Of a stretch of 64,000 nt of DNA, positions 19,641 through 31,781 are shown piece after piece (position 1 is the stretch's first letter; each line of letters starts with the position of its first letter). Both the position numbers and the translations under genes were made by a program. Where the stretch lies: contig JANFAH010000025.1 in assembly GCA_024663395.1 (NCBI GenBank), forward strand, positions 62,001 to 126,000, written 5' to 3'. A model generated the notes under the pieces. That model was not told the origin of the DNA and searched no databases. It saw nothing but the letters and a program-made list of their open reading frames with translations. The stretch comes from Pisolithus tinctorius (taxonomy: Eukaryota > Basidiomycota > Agaricomycetes > Boletales > Pisolithaceae).

Positions 19641-21319
19641 GAGAAACAGGCTCGTAGCTGTGACCCATGCGCTGAGTAGCAGCGTGAGTAGCATGGATGA
19701 AAATCTAGCTAGCAATATCGCGATACGTTCGAGCCCTCGCGTAGGCTAGCACCGGTACGACGTACTACTTCCGCCAAGTCTTTCGACCTTTATACTTACA
19801 CGAATAAGCATGTGGCTACACACTGTAAGCCCATTCAGGCCTATTCGCCATCGAATTATTATTCCGACACAATTGCAAATGGCAGGTTGTTTCAGAACAA
19901 GGCAGCCCGCAGTCCATCTCGGCGCCTTTTCGTTTGATGTGCGTACTACGTATTCATCGTAGGTTCATGCTACATATTGCGTCCGCTTTTAATACATTTG
20001 TCTTCAACTTCCCCCTAGACTTGCCTCGATATCTCATAGTCGTGCGGGTCGCCATTGGACTTCACGGAGGCAATGTATTGAGACGAACTTCCGAAGGTGT
20101 ATACACGATGGAAAAGAGGTACGGGGTCTACATTCTGTTCTGCCCTTGTCATCGTAACCCTGAAGAAGGCACGGACGTATGGGCGTGAGCAGAAAGCGGG
20201 TGGCAACGCACACAACAGATCGTCAACTCGAACAATCGCGAACCCGAACTTGGGGGCGAAGAGTGCTTTCTATTTGGATCGTTACTGATAACGGATAGTG
20301 AGACTCTTGGTGACAATTGTCGGCACCATACTGACCGCACACCCTTGTAATGTGCCAATGATGCAGACACCTGTGCAGGAAGAGATTACGGCTTCACTTA
20401 CATGGAAGCCAGTCTAAAGAAGATAGTTGAACTTTCATGCCTCACATTGGTAGTATCTGATAAAGCCATTCACACCGATTTCGGTTCCATGGATGGAACA
20501 CCAGCACCCCGCACAGTCGACGGATAGCGACAAGTTTTTGGAGTGCCCATTGCCTTAAGTTGCGTGTGGGGCACTAACTTCTCTAGCTGGCGTGTTGATA
20601 CAGTGTTGCCCCCCAGATGGGGTGAGATACGGTGTGAGTCCTTTTGGTGGAGTTGCCGTCGCTATTGCACAGATCGTTAATATAATACGACGCAGGTACA
20701 GCGCGGGTGGAGTGTGTTACACTTATGCCTCTTGATGGCAATGCAAACAATGTTGCAAGGGGAATCCAAGTGAGAGAAAGAGTCGAATACCATCGATGCA
20801 TCAAAGACGTGCGGTTGTCAAGGCTGGCGCTGGATACCAGTATGCATCAGAGGGTGGCTGCGCAGGGCCAAGCGACGAGAACTGCTGAACTCGATCGAAC
20901 GATCTCACTAGCACAGCTTAGTGCGCGAGAGCTTGAAGTGGTACACATCCTCGTTGCCTTGGTCCATAATTGCAACACGAGCCATCTAGGAAGTGAATAT
21001 CCAGTGGGGCTGAATGCGGGTCACGCAGGGCTGTAACAGTGGCACTTGCAACGTACTTACCACTTGCGTGGCTGAACCCGAAGGCGCCTAATGATGATTA
21101 TATTGTATAACCATCAGCGCTCCCACCAGTTTGAAGTGGCCGGAAATCTACTAGTCTCAGGCTCCTCCACTCTTACCATGTGTGTCGTACTCCGTCGACC
21201 GCCTTGACTATCTGTGATCGTCTATCCACGATGCATGACGACGACTCAAGTCTATCTATTTGTTTACCCGCGTTCCTCTTGGGGCAGGTGAGCGATGGCG
21301 GTTATGTAGATCGCTCTGT
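19641..21319. repeat. Orphan copy of the TPR-HET 3' flank
   Basis: About 19845-20290 aligns with 37755-38270, and about 20370-21060 aligns with 27340-28060 and 38450-38930, which are the regions just 3' of TPR-HET genes 1 and 3. Here no TPR-HET gene follows. 21063-21319 also matches 1876-2060. Open frames of up to 109 codons in this DNA are not conserved between copies, so I call no gene. Confidence 0.7.
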
Positions 21320-21418
21320 CTCGTACGTACTGCACAATCGGTCGCGAGTACTGCGTCTTATATCTGCGTTCGATCAAGTGACGTAGTGCCGTGTAGGAGT
21401 ATTTAATTTATCTGCAAG

Positions 21419-21664
21419 ATGACACTGGCACTCACTCATGTCTGGTTCCTGCAGCGCTTTCGTGCTGTCTCTCCAAACCCCACCTTTGGCGGTCATTCAA
21501 TGTGCTGTGGAGGTGCTACCTTTTTTGCAGCCACTGGCATTCCTCCGTCCCAGATTCAAGCTATCAGCCGATTGTCTTCTTTGGCGTGGCAGCACCACGT
21601 TCGTAAGAACCCTGTTTTGTTGCAAACTCTTCTTTTCCATGGACGTCCTCCCCATGACCCACCT
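21419..21664 (+). pseudogene. Tyrosine-recombinase-like remnant, copy B
   Basis: A continuous frame of about 80 codons contains HVWFLQRFRAV, GHSMCCGGATFFAATG, IQAISRLSSLAWQ and RKNPVLLQTLLFHGRP. It resembles the C-terminal catalytic half of tyrosine recombinases. The box-II arginine (R in copy A, GHSMRS) is C here, and the tyrosine expected near HHVRKNP is H, so the enzyme is dead. It was probably part of a DIRS- or Crypton-like element. Confidence 0.6.
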
Positions 21665-21954
21665 GTTTCTCTTCTTTTATGTGAATTTCTAATTCTCTTC
21701 CCTAGTAGCCAATTTCACACCTTTTTTCTCGTCGGTCTCAGAGCCTTTGTGTTTGGTCACATTTCGCTTCCCTTCCTGGTTCTGATGTTCTCCGGTCTCA
21801 GTTGTACGAGAGTCTTTATCGCTTCGTTCTTTGTACGTGTACTCGCAGTCTCGTACTCTGGCGCTGCCATTTCTTCCCGGATCCCCATGCACTGCGACGC
21901 TACTGTGGTCTTCTGCGTTCCAGGTTATACACCTATTTGCGGCTATGTATGTCC

Positions 21955-23110
21955 TACCTGGCCCTGCCAGTGGGGACATAGGAATTTCGATGTGCCGTGG
22001 AGCCCATATGGTGGCTGCACTCTCCTTGCACCCATGCTTGAGTGATGAGGCTTCCTGGTCCGACGATATTCTCCGTAAGTAGTGGATGTAGCCAAGATCT
22101 GTCCTGCCTCATTCGTCATTCCTAATCTGCCGACAGCCTACCAAGCATGGTGTGATGCTATAGGTGAGTTCAGGCAATTTTCCTAATAATTTTTTCTCGA
22201 AGATTTCAAGGGGAAGAGGGTGATGGCATGTAGGGGTTCTGTTGGTGGATCACATCCGAAGGATTGCTCTCGAAGCACGTCCATCGTTTGAGGGTGTGAT
22301 GACTTCGACTTCAGGCGACTGATAATATGCGGCTATGCGGGGGCAATGTTCTGGAGGAATGGAATTGACATCAAGACATAGCATCATCTCGACAGAGTCG
22401 GGAAAGTAGGCATCATGCGAACGACGTTGGGTGCCTGGTCTAACGTTATCCAGGATAAGAAAATCAACAAAGAAGGTAAGGGCCTCTTCAATGATGGTGA
22501 CTAGCTGCGTTAAGGCTTTTCCACATATATAGTCTCCTTTGGCCTGCTCGTCTGGAGCACAGGTCTGGCTCCGAATTCCTTGATTCAGATCATTCAATCT
22601 GTGCGGAAGCATGAGCAGACCTAGAGTTGATTTTACTTCAGCCCTATACCAAAAGTTTTATTGAATGTCTAAACTATCATGAAAAAAAATGGAAGAGTTG
22701 ACTCAGATAGTTTGGGCCAACGGGGACGAGGCGAGAGTCAAGACAGAAATTTTATCTGCTACCCCACACGGTAAGTCACCAAGCTTGTTCAGATCAAACC
22801 TTGTTCTTCTAGTCCTTTGTCCTGTTTGACCTGTTCCTTGACGTTCTTCGTCCCTCCTGTCTGGTGCACGAACCAGCAGGTTCCGCCAGGCAGCTCGAGC
22901 AATGGGCTACTGTGCACAACGGGCTTCTACCTCAGTTTCCGTCGCTCGTCTATTTGTCTTCCTTAAGCTGCCTTCCCTTGTTGTGTTGCATAACTAACAA
23001 AGTAAAATAACGCAGTGAATAACTGTGAGGTGAATTATCTCTCCAGGGTTCGTCGGCGGAAAGGAGCATGACAAACCAGTTGAGTTTCATAATTAGTCCA
23101 GGCACCACTA
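21955..23110 (+). pseudogene. Alternative NADH dehydrogenase remnant, copy B
   Basis: Carries the same exon subset and the same exon 6-9 deletion as copy A (the junction near 22240-22320 matches 16085-16165), so the deletion pre-dates the block duplication. Exon-13 sequence is partly lost, exon 14 is recognisable near 23013-23080, and several frame lesions are present. Confidence 0.8.
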
Positions 23111-23345
23111 TGGGCCACCACAATGTTTGAGTCTGAGTCTACAGTCACACTCGCACCCAATACACAACTACCTTGCATGATGTCAAACCAGGTTCCAAAT
23201 TCTAAAGGAATTCTAGGCATTACAGGTCGTCGCAGACATATATACACGCTCAACTAACTAGGTAATTCCAAGATTGGCCTTTGGAAAGCCATTCCCGTCG
23301 TACTGTATACTAACCAGGATTGGCGGGTCAGGGGACATAACGAAT

Positions 23346-25063
23346 TCATAAAGCTGCTTTGAATTGAGGAGACCCATAATTCGTCGACAAGAATGTGGCG
23401 ATATCCTGGGCTGCAAAATCGTTTCAGTTTAGTTCGGCACTAGGTCTCACGGTCGATGATTGCTCACCAAGTTCAATTGGTGCTTCGTGTACGATCTGAG
23501 GTATACGATTGATGTGTGGAATTAAATCAGCGCGGAATTCAAATCGATGGGACAGTCACATACAAGGTGTCCAGCGAAGGGGAAAACCACGTTAGATACA
23601 TTGGCTGGTCGACGCCAAACCCTCGCTTTGGTATCCTCTTCTCCAAGGAAACTGAAAACGAATCCAAAGATCATGATCAGTTCTGGTGCGGCGTTGCACC
23701 ATGAGCGGAGTAGGATGACCTACCCAGGCGACGGTATGACCCATCGAAGAGTGATATTCTCATCCAGTTTCTCTAACAACTCCCAAACTTCGATAAAGAC
23801 AGGCACATTGACAAAGGTCAGGCCCTCCTGGACGCTGATCGTTTTCAATCTGACGCCGCCCGCCGTATCCACGGCCAACCCATGGTCAACGTATGTCTTC
23901 AGGACGTCTGGGTGCCAGGATGCAAAGAACGGTGATTCCTTGAATTGAGATAGGGCTTCTCCACTGATGTCAATCAGTACAAGCAACTATATCAAAACCA
24001 GCACTCACCGAGATGACCAAAACATTCGCCTGGTAAAAGCGTTAACAGCGAACCTGACAGCTTCGTCAACAAGCTTAGTCTTTTCAGCTGTAATGATGGG
24101 GTCCACTAGTACGAGGGACGAAAACAACTTGGGGAAATTCAAAGCTGCCAAGGCTCTGCACAAGAAGAAATGAGCAATCATCAAACTTAGCAGCGCAAAC
24201 ACCTACGAGGAAGTGCCACCAAACGAGTGACCAATTACCACAAGCTTCCGACAGTGATAGCCAAGTTCTTTGCGTGAGTTACTCGTGGCTTCTGGAACAC
24301 GAGCAAGGAAAGTAGGCAGCGATGCAGGGGTGGCCTCCTCGGGGAGGTAGTTTAAAAGAAAGTTCACAATGTCACGGGCATCATCATGCCAGTCAACTGA
24401 GGGAATGTTAGATCCAATGGACGCCACGGTGGGAGCATCCTACAAATTCCGTTCAAACTCTCCGCATTCACAAGAGCCGAGTCTCCCTGATTGACGGCTT
24501 CCCAAGACCATACTTCATCCACAAGAGATGCAGATGCCGAATCCAGAAGACTTCGTAGCATGGTCTCCCATATCTAAAATCCCAGTTACCAACGTAAGAG
24601 GAAACCGGCCAGTCGAACTCACTTCCTTTGGGAACCCAGTTGCAGGAACGAGGAACAAAGTCAAACCAGTTCCCAGGGTATCACGTCTGCGTACCCGGAC
24701 ATAGCGGTTGACGCAATTCCAAAGTGGTTTCTGGCTACGGTCACCGATCAACTTCCCTTGCGCGAAACGCATCTGCCTCTCAATGAGTTCCCTGACGATT
24801 GAGGTTACTTGCTTCCGCCTTTCAGAAGCTGGTATCGAATTAATATGTGTTGGGATTTTGGGAACAGGAACGTCTGGAACCAGTCTAGGCAAGGCAGCAG
24901 GGATGATATGTGTGCTGAGCGTATAAGCCACGTGGATGGTATCTTGTCTGGGAGGCGAGGGCAGTGAGGGAATTCGCAAAGGGGTAGGCAACACTGATCG
25001 TGAGCTAGCGGGCACCCAGGGTGGGGTTGATTTGTGGGGCACACTGAAAGTTTTGGTGCTCAT
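23346..25063 (-). CDS. Alpha/beta-hydrolase, copy B, seven or eight exons
   Basis: Exons as in copy A: 25063-24623, 24573-24207, 24155-24009, 23963-23724, 23651-23564, 23495-23468 and 23410-23346, with identical exon lengths except exon 2, which is 29 nt longer. The extra 29 nt would shift the frame. A 32-nt segment, 24471-24440, starts GTGAAT and ends TAG; its removal restores the frame exactly and the catalytic motif GHSFGG follows. So either this is a very short intron or the gene is broken. The GHL histidine motif and C-terminus are conserved. Substrate unknown. Confidence 0.75.
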
Positions 25064-25103
25064 ACTGGGCTACCAGTTAACTGGACGAAGTTTGGGACCT
25101 GTC

Positions 25104-25111
25104 ATTATATA
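25104..25111 (-). promoter_or_regulatory. TATA-like box of hydrolase copy B
   Basis: TATATAAT on the minus strand, 41-48 bp upstream of the ATG at 25063. Confidence 0.55.
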
Positions 25112-25513
25112 GGTCCCCGTCCCGTAGCCTACCTATACCAAAACTAAAGCAGCTCGCCTGAGGGAACACTTGAGTCTGGGCTGCGATAGATTTGAAAACC
25201 GTTATAAGTAAACACCGACCCTTTCGGCCTGAATTTCAGTCACTTAGACACTTATGGATCTACATCTCGTGAAGGTTGAAGGCCGCTTCCAACTTCGCCG
25301 AGATGGTTTTCTTCCAGGCGGGGGAAAAGCAATGACAGGACCTGCAGGAGTTAACCCCTGGATGGTTAGCAATGTGGTGACGCTACCCGCGACCCGGAGC
25401 GCCTTGGGCTTATCTTAGCGTACTGGAGGAGCTTAGCGCTGGGCCGTGTTGGGTTCGGTTCCGTAATGAACGGTCGCGTGGCTCGAATTCCTTTTTAAAG
25501 ATTACGAATAGCA

Positions 25514-26743
25514 TACAACCGTTTCGGAAATTCTTGTCCGAGTGGCGCAAATGCACATTAAAAATCAAAAAATCAAAAAAATCAGAAAAACCAACAACAC
25601 GCTGCGGAACACGATTTTCACCTTGGTATATTGCAAAATCAGTGCCGGCGTGAAGGAAAGAGCGTCAGAACTGCTTGAGGAAGGCTACTAAGGGGATGGA
25701 AGAAGTCGCAGGTGTGCTGGGTGTGTCGGCCTGCAGTGTCAACTGTTGGGCTGCAAAATTCAAACTATGAGCAGCCAGATCGTGTCAAATGGCTGTCCAT
25801 CTGATTGAGCATGTATCAATAGCAGAATAGCATTGATAAAGAGGTAGAAAGGGTAGAATTCAGCCCCCCCAAAAATTGAGCAAGCCTGGGCTTGAACTCC
25901 TAGGAGCCCAAGCTCGAGATTATCAATGACAACACTATGGACATTTGTAACGACAGTCCTGAGGAGCTCGACAAGTCCGTGGATGAGGAAATATTGAACC
26001 CAAAAAAATCGAGCATGCCCGGACTTGAACTCACGCCCTGAGATGCCCTAAGCAAAAAGTTACTCACATCGTTACCGTTACGGCTAGTCCTCATCAATGA
26101 TTGGTGGTAATAATTTCTATATAGCTGAATGAAGCCATCTAGTCATAGAACAATCGTCGTTCATATCTGCTGATTCCTATATAGTCCAATGGGAATATTA
26201 TGTACTTTTTTTTGCTAAGGGCACGAGTTCAAATCTGAGCTTGATCAATTTTTTTGCAGTTGAATATTTCCTCGTCCATGGACTTGTCGAGCTTCTCAGG
26301 ACCGTCGTTACAAATGTCCATAGTGCTGTCATTGATAATCTCGAGCTTGGGTTCCTAGGAGTTCAAGCCCAGGCTTGCTCAATTTTTGGGGGGCTGAATT
26401 CTACCCTTTCTACCTCTTTATCAATGCTATTCTGCTATTGATACATGCTCAATCAGATGGACAGCCATTTGACACGATCTGGCTGCTCATAGTTTGAATT
26501 TTGCAGCCCAACAGTTGACGCTGCAGGCCGACACACCCAGCACACCTGCGACTTCTTCCATCCCCTTAGTAGCCTTCCTCAAGCAGTTCTGACGCTCTTT
26601 CCTTCACGCCGGCACTGATTTTGCAATATACCAAGGTGAAAATCGTGTTCCGCAGCGTGTTGTTGGTTTTTCTGATTTTTTTGATTTTTTGATTTTTAAT
26701 GTGCATTTGCGCCACTCGGACAAGAATTTCCGAAACGGTTGTA
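25514..26743. repeat. 1.23-kb inverted repeat (foldback-like element)
   Basis: The arms 25514-25998 and 26259-26743 are near-perfect reverse complements (about 485 bp each, a handful of mismatches). The inner 70 bp on each side are still related but more diverged, leaving a loop of roughly 120-140 bp around 26130. The outer flanks both read GCA (25511-25513 and 26744-26746), a possible 3-bp target duplication. No long conserved frame exists. Each arm holds tRNA-like B-box motifs. It could be a foldback transposon or fused head-to-head SINE-bearing elements; a transcript would form a long hairpin. Confidence 0.85.
26010..26092 (-). repeat. tRNA-like module inside the inverted repeat
   Basis: On the minus strand an A-box-like TAGCCGTAACGG (26075-26086) and a B-box GAGTTCAAGTCC (26021-26032) are spaced as in a tRNA with a long variable loop. 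The ends do not form a full acceptor stem, so I read it as SINE-like, not a tRNA gene. Confidence 0.5.
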
Positions 26744-26746
26744 GCA

Positions 26747-28102
26747 ACTAGATTGTTGTTGCTCCAATTTTTGGTAGCAGGAATATTGCCCTCTTGGCCA
26801 GAACTCTATAAAATCTTGAGAAGGGAAAATGATAGGAAAGTTGAGGAAGACGGGGACGAAACTCGTAGGTCCAGTAGTCGATCAACTGTCGATCACACGC
26901 TTTCTATTAGTATTACTGTTCGAATTGTTTCCCAAGTTCGGCAGCCGTCTTTCAGTCTTCCTTTTCTGAGAAAGCTCGCGTTCAGAGCCCAGCACAAAAT
27001 TCTCATTTTAAGAGTTTTTTCTCAATTTCTCAGACTAGGTGTGTAGTTACGTAGACCAGCAGCTGCCAACTAACGGGAACTCTAATTGTCAGACACACTG
27101 ACAATGCCCGTGCAGTACTAGTGCAGTGAAAACCAGTAATGGGATGGAGGCACAGTACAGCGGGGGCTTTTAGAAGCAAAGATAACAATGGACAAGTGGG
27201 ACTGTTGTTTGCAACATCGACTGACGGCTTTCCCACAATAACAGCGTCCTTCAATTGCCTGAAGGGCCTCGGGAAGATGTACTACTCGACGCGTAGGTGA
27301 CAATTGTCGGCATCATGTTCACATACTTTTGTAACGTGCCAAGCATGCGGGCGCGTGTGCAGATTGCGGCTCCATTTACATGGAAGCCAGTCTAGAGAAG
27401 ATCACTGAACTTTTAAATTTCAGGTCTCATGTTAACAGTATCTGATAAAGCCATTCACACCGATTTCGGTTCCATGGATGGAAAACCAGCACCCAGCACG
27501 GTCGACGGATAACGACAAATTTTCGGAGCGCCCATTGCCTTAAGTTGCGTGCGGGGCATTGACTTCTCTAGCTGGCGTGTTGATACAGTATTGCCCCCCC
27601 CCCAGATAAGGTGAGATGCGGCGTGAGTCCCTTTGGTGGAGTTGCCGTCGCTATTGCACAGATCGTTAGTATGATACGACGTAGCTACAGCGCAGGTGGA
27701 GTGCGTTATATTTATGCCTCTTGATGGCAATGCAAACAACGTTGCAAGGGGAATCCAGGCGAGAGAAAGAGTGTTGAATACCATCAATGCATCAAAGACA
27801 TGCAAGTTGTCAAGGCTGGCGCTGGATACCAGTATGCATTATCAGAGGGCGGCTGCGCAGGGCCAAGCGACGGGAGCTGCTGAACTCGATCGAACGATCT
27901 CACTAGCATAGCCTAGTGTGCGAGAGCTTGAAGTGGTGCACATCCTCGCTGCCTTGGTCCATGATTGCAGCTCGAGCCATCCAGCAAGTGAATATCCAGT
28001 GGGACTGAATGCGGATCACGTAGGGCTATCAAACAATCGCACCACTCGCGTGGCTGAATTGAATCTAGAGGTTCTAATATGATAAAAGCCATGGTTGTAT
28101 AC
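26747..28102. repeat. 3' flank of TPR-HET gene 1 (duplicated), no gene
   Basis: From about 27050 onward it aligns with 38280-38960 and 20370-21060. 26747-27050 looks unique. Frames in the shared part are not kept between copies. Confidence 0.6.
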
Positions 28103-31100
28103 CTACACGATAGTCAATGTCTGTAATTTGGTTTGCAGAACACTAGGAGAGTCTACAAGCTGAACAGAAACGAGGGTAGAAGACGCGATCCGTTTGTACT
28201 CGTTGTGAGGTAGTCGCATCAACAGAAGAGCGTTAAATGGCCTCCTCAGCGTGAAAACCAGCTGCTCTTCAGCCATTGCATCTAGCTTGCCTGGCAGGCC
28301 AAGCAATTTTGAGTGCCAAGGACGAACAACCTGCAGAGCACCTTGCTCCATCGCCGCTTCCTCTAGCTTGTCTGGCAGTGTGATTTCGAGTGGCTTCAGA
28401 CCAGATGCCTGGATCTTGTACGTATGACTCAGTGTCGACGGATCTCCCTCTTGCGGCTGAACCGCTATAACGCGGTGAACGATGCATGGCAGTATAAGGC
28501 GACGATTGATGAATTGTGGGAGGGCGGAATCAGCGAGTAAGCGATGCAACCTTCGCAACGCTCTGGACGTCGCGGGCAGCTGACTCATCGGCGATGACTC
28601 TTCTGCGTGTAGGGGTGGAGACGATGGTAGCGTCTGGTACGAAGTGATGTGGGCAGGGAAACAGGAATGAAATGATGACGCCTCTCCGATCCAATCTAAG
28701 ATAGAGATGTCCCCAGACTGCGATGTGATTTCCGCTAGGAGACGGCCAAGTGCGTTTTCAGCAGATTTCCCATACAGAATGGGCAGGTGCAGACTAAAGA
28801 TCCCAAATAGTGAATAAGCGATATCCTCAGGTCGAGTGGTAGAACGCTTCGATGCCCATTGCAGTCTCGAACGGGCGTCATCCACACCCGGGGAAAAGTT
28901 GGCGAGGAAACGGGACTCTATTCCGGTCACCTTTTCCAGTTCTTCCAGCACAGTGACATCGGTTTTGTGGTTTGAAGACGTGGACTTCTTATAAAGCGAC
29001 CAGTTTTGAGTGAAGAATAGTAGGATTGAAGGTGCCAGTAGTTCTTGGAGTGTCCACCCACGTCTAAACCATTCACTGCTCCCAAACGAGCCAGTATTGG
29101 GAATGTCAGCAAGGTAAACGATGGTCAGGGCGGACCGTCGATACCACGCAAACATCGATCCCATCGCTTCTTGCAACTCTGCGCTGCTATCTTTGTCTAT
29201 GCAACACGTGTCGCTCCACGCCCATAGGAAATCCCGCTCGCAAGCAGCAACACAGAAGGCTTGGAGCTTTCCAAGCCCTCCATCGGTTGACATACTATAT
29301 ATCGACTTGCCCTCGACGTCCCGCAACAATGGTTCGGCTTTACCCCAGCGATGAGAAAACGTGACGAACTGGAAGTATCCGGAGACAGTAGTATTAATGT
29401 CCTCCATTCGCTGGTCTGGGCCGCATGATGTGCACAAAGACAGCAGTTGATTATATTGTGAACTGTTCATAAAATGTGAGAACTGTGCATCCCGGTTGCA
29501 CAGCATGCTGGTATGTGTGTGCAACAGCCTTGTCGGCACAGTTTTGAGGGTTTCGAATACGACGTCACGAATGACTTGTTTGATGTCAAAGTGGGCAACT
29601 CCCGAGGCATTGGATGACATGGTGGCAACGGTGGCAACTTGTGGGCTGATCCTCATTTGGAGGTAGGCCGTGAGGCAGCGTCGAGATACCTCATAATCAG
29701 CGTCTCCAGGTACGAGTAACCGTAGAACTTCTTGCTCAAGCGTAATAGCCTCGCTTAGATCAGCTGTTGTGGGTTTCTGATGGAAACGCTTTGTTAGATA
29801 CAGTGCAAGGTTGTAAAGGAACGACGCGCGGCTGGGATGCCCCGCTGGATGGAGCTCTAATGCGGCGCGCCCAAATGTGATAGCCTCGTCCAAGTCGGCG
29901 ACTATCCCCTGCTTGTCATACCTATTCAAGAGACAGACAGCAAGCGAGTGGAGTGATGAAGCCCGATCAGGATGTCCAGAGGGGCATAATTGCAATGTTG
30001 CACGGTGGAATTCAATTGCTTCCTTCAAGTCGCACATTGCGGCGTGTTTCTGGAACCTCTTCCAAAGGTAGTCACCGAGGTTGTAGAGAGATACGCCACG
30101 TTCGGGATGCCCTTGTGGACGGAGCTCTAGTGCTTCACGGCCGAGCCTAACAGCTTCATCCAAGTCAGCGACTACTCCCTGGATGTCATACCTCTCCGAA
30201 AGACACAGAGCAAGCGAATGGAGGGATGAAGACCGATCAGCATGACCAGGGGGACGCAGTTCAAACGCTGCACGGTGCATCTTAATCGCTTCCTCCAGAT
30301 CATGCGTCACAGCGTGTCATTGGAACCTCTTCCGGAGATAGTCCCCAAGGTTGTAAAGAGATATTCCACGATTTGGATGCCCTTTTGGACGGAGGTCTAG
30401 TGCCGCACGTCCGAGTGTGACAGCTTCTTCCAGGTGAGCGACTGCGCCTGAGTGTCATACATATCCGAGAGACAGAGAGCAAGTGAATGGGGGGATGAAG
30501 ACCAATCAGGATGTTCAGGGGGACGTAGTTTCAACGTCACGCAGTGCAGCTCGATTGCCTCCTCCAGGTTGTGCGTCAGTCCATGTTTCTGGAACCTCTT
30601 GCGGAGGTAGTCAGCAAGGTTGTAGAGAGATGCGCCGCGATTTACATGCCCTGGTGGGCGGAGCTCTAGCGCTGCACGCCCGAGTGTGATAGCTTCTTCC
30701 AAGTCGGTGACCACCGCCTGATTGCTACACCTATCCGAAAGACAGAGAGCAAGCGAATGAAGCGATGAAGACCGTTCAGGGTGACCAGGGGAACGTAGTT
30801 CCAGCGCTGCACGGTGCAGTTTAATTGCCTCTTCCAGATCGCGCTTTGCAGAGTGTTCCTGGAACCTCCCTCTAAGATCCTGAGCGACGTTGTAAAGCGA
30901 CACATCACAATCTGGATGGCCTGGTGGACGGAGCTCTAGTGCTGTACGTCCGAGCGCGACAGCTCCTTCCAAGTCGGCCACTACCCCCCGATTGTCATGC
31001 CTACTTGAAAGACATAGAGCGAGCGAGTGGAGAGACGAAAACCGTTCAGGATGTCCAGAGGCACGTAGTTCCAACGCTGCACGGTGCAGTTCGATCGCCT

Positions 31101-31781
31101 CGTCTAGGTCATGCATCAGAGCATGCTGCCGGAATCTCTTCCAAAGGAAGTCAGCAAGATTATAAAGAGGTGCACCACGCATAGGATGCCCTGGTGGACG
31201 GAACTTTAGTGCTGCACGTCCCGATCTGACAGCTTCTTCCGAATCGGCGATCTCTCCCCCGTTGTCATACCTATTCGAAAGACAGTGCAAGAGAATAGAA
31301 TGACGAAGACCGATCGGGATGACCAGAGGGACGTAGCTCCAGTGATGCGCGGTGCAGCTCAATCGCCTCCTCCAGATCACGCGACTGCTCATGTTTGAGG
31401 AACCTCCTCCCAAGGCCACAAGAGAGATTGTACAGAGACAGCCCATGATTTTGATGCCCTGGTGGATGAAGTTCTAGTGCCTCACGACCAAGTGTGACAG
31501 CTTCTTCCAGGTCACTGACTACCTCCCGATTATCATTCCTAATTGCAAGACAGAGAGCAAGCCAATGAAGCGATGAAACCCGATCAGCGTGTCCAGGAGG
31601 ACGCAATTCTAAGACATCATGGAGCAAAGCAATCGCCTCGTCCAAGTCGTGGATTTCCCCCCCTTTCACGAATCTCCTGTAGAGCCACTGCGAGGTTGAA
31701 GAGAGCGACATCCCTGCCATCAGGCCCAGGGCAGCGTTCTAACTTCGCTCGCTTGTTGAAAACATCATCTTCTAAAGCCAT
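28103..31781 (-). pseudogene. TPR-HET gene 1, pseudogene of gene 3
   Basis: The start by homology is the ATG at 31781 (MALEDDV). The sequence is very close to gene 3 (38964-43460) over its whole length, but has four lesions: loss of two bases near 31683 and near 31282, loss of one base near 30447, and an in-frame TGA at 30317-30319 where gene 3 has CGA. It also has exactly three 270-bp super-units fewer, its fourth B unit being a fusion of the gene-3 units B4 and B7. The HET part (SHRWGKAEPLL, WSDTCCIDKDS, RGWTLQELLAP) is still open downstream of 30310, so a shorter HET product is conceivable but unproven. Confidence 0.85.

Larger units (their letters stand above)
21320..25470. repeat. Tandem block B
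   Basis: Second copy of block A (15205-19640), same gene order and orientation. It keeps a longer recombinase remnant but lacks the ~300-bp insert seen in block A near 17020. Confidence 0.85.

Noticed and set aside
26241..26441. Small frames inside the inverted repeat
   Set aside because: They lie across the palindrome arms and have no motif; similar frames arise on both strands by symmetry.
27455..27805. Minus-strand 116-codon frame in the TPR-HET 3' flank
   Set aside because: The equivalent DNA at 20583-20804 and 38512-38757 does not keep the frame or ends, so there is no sign of protein selection.
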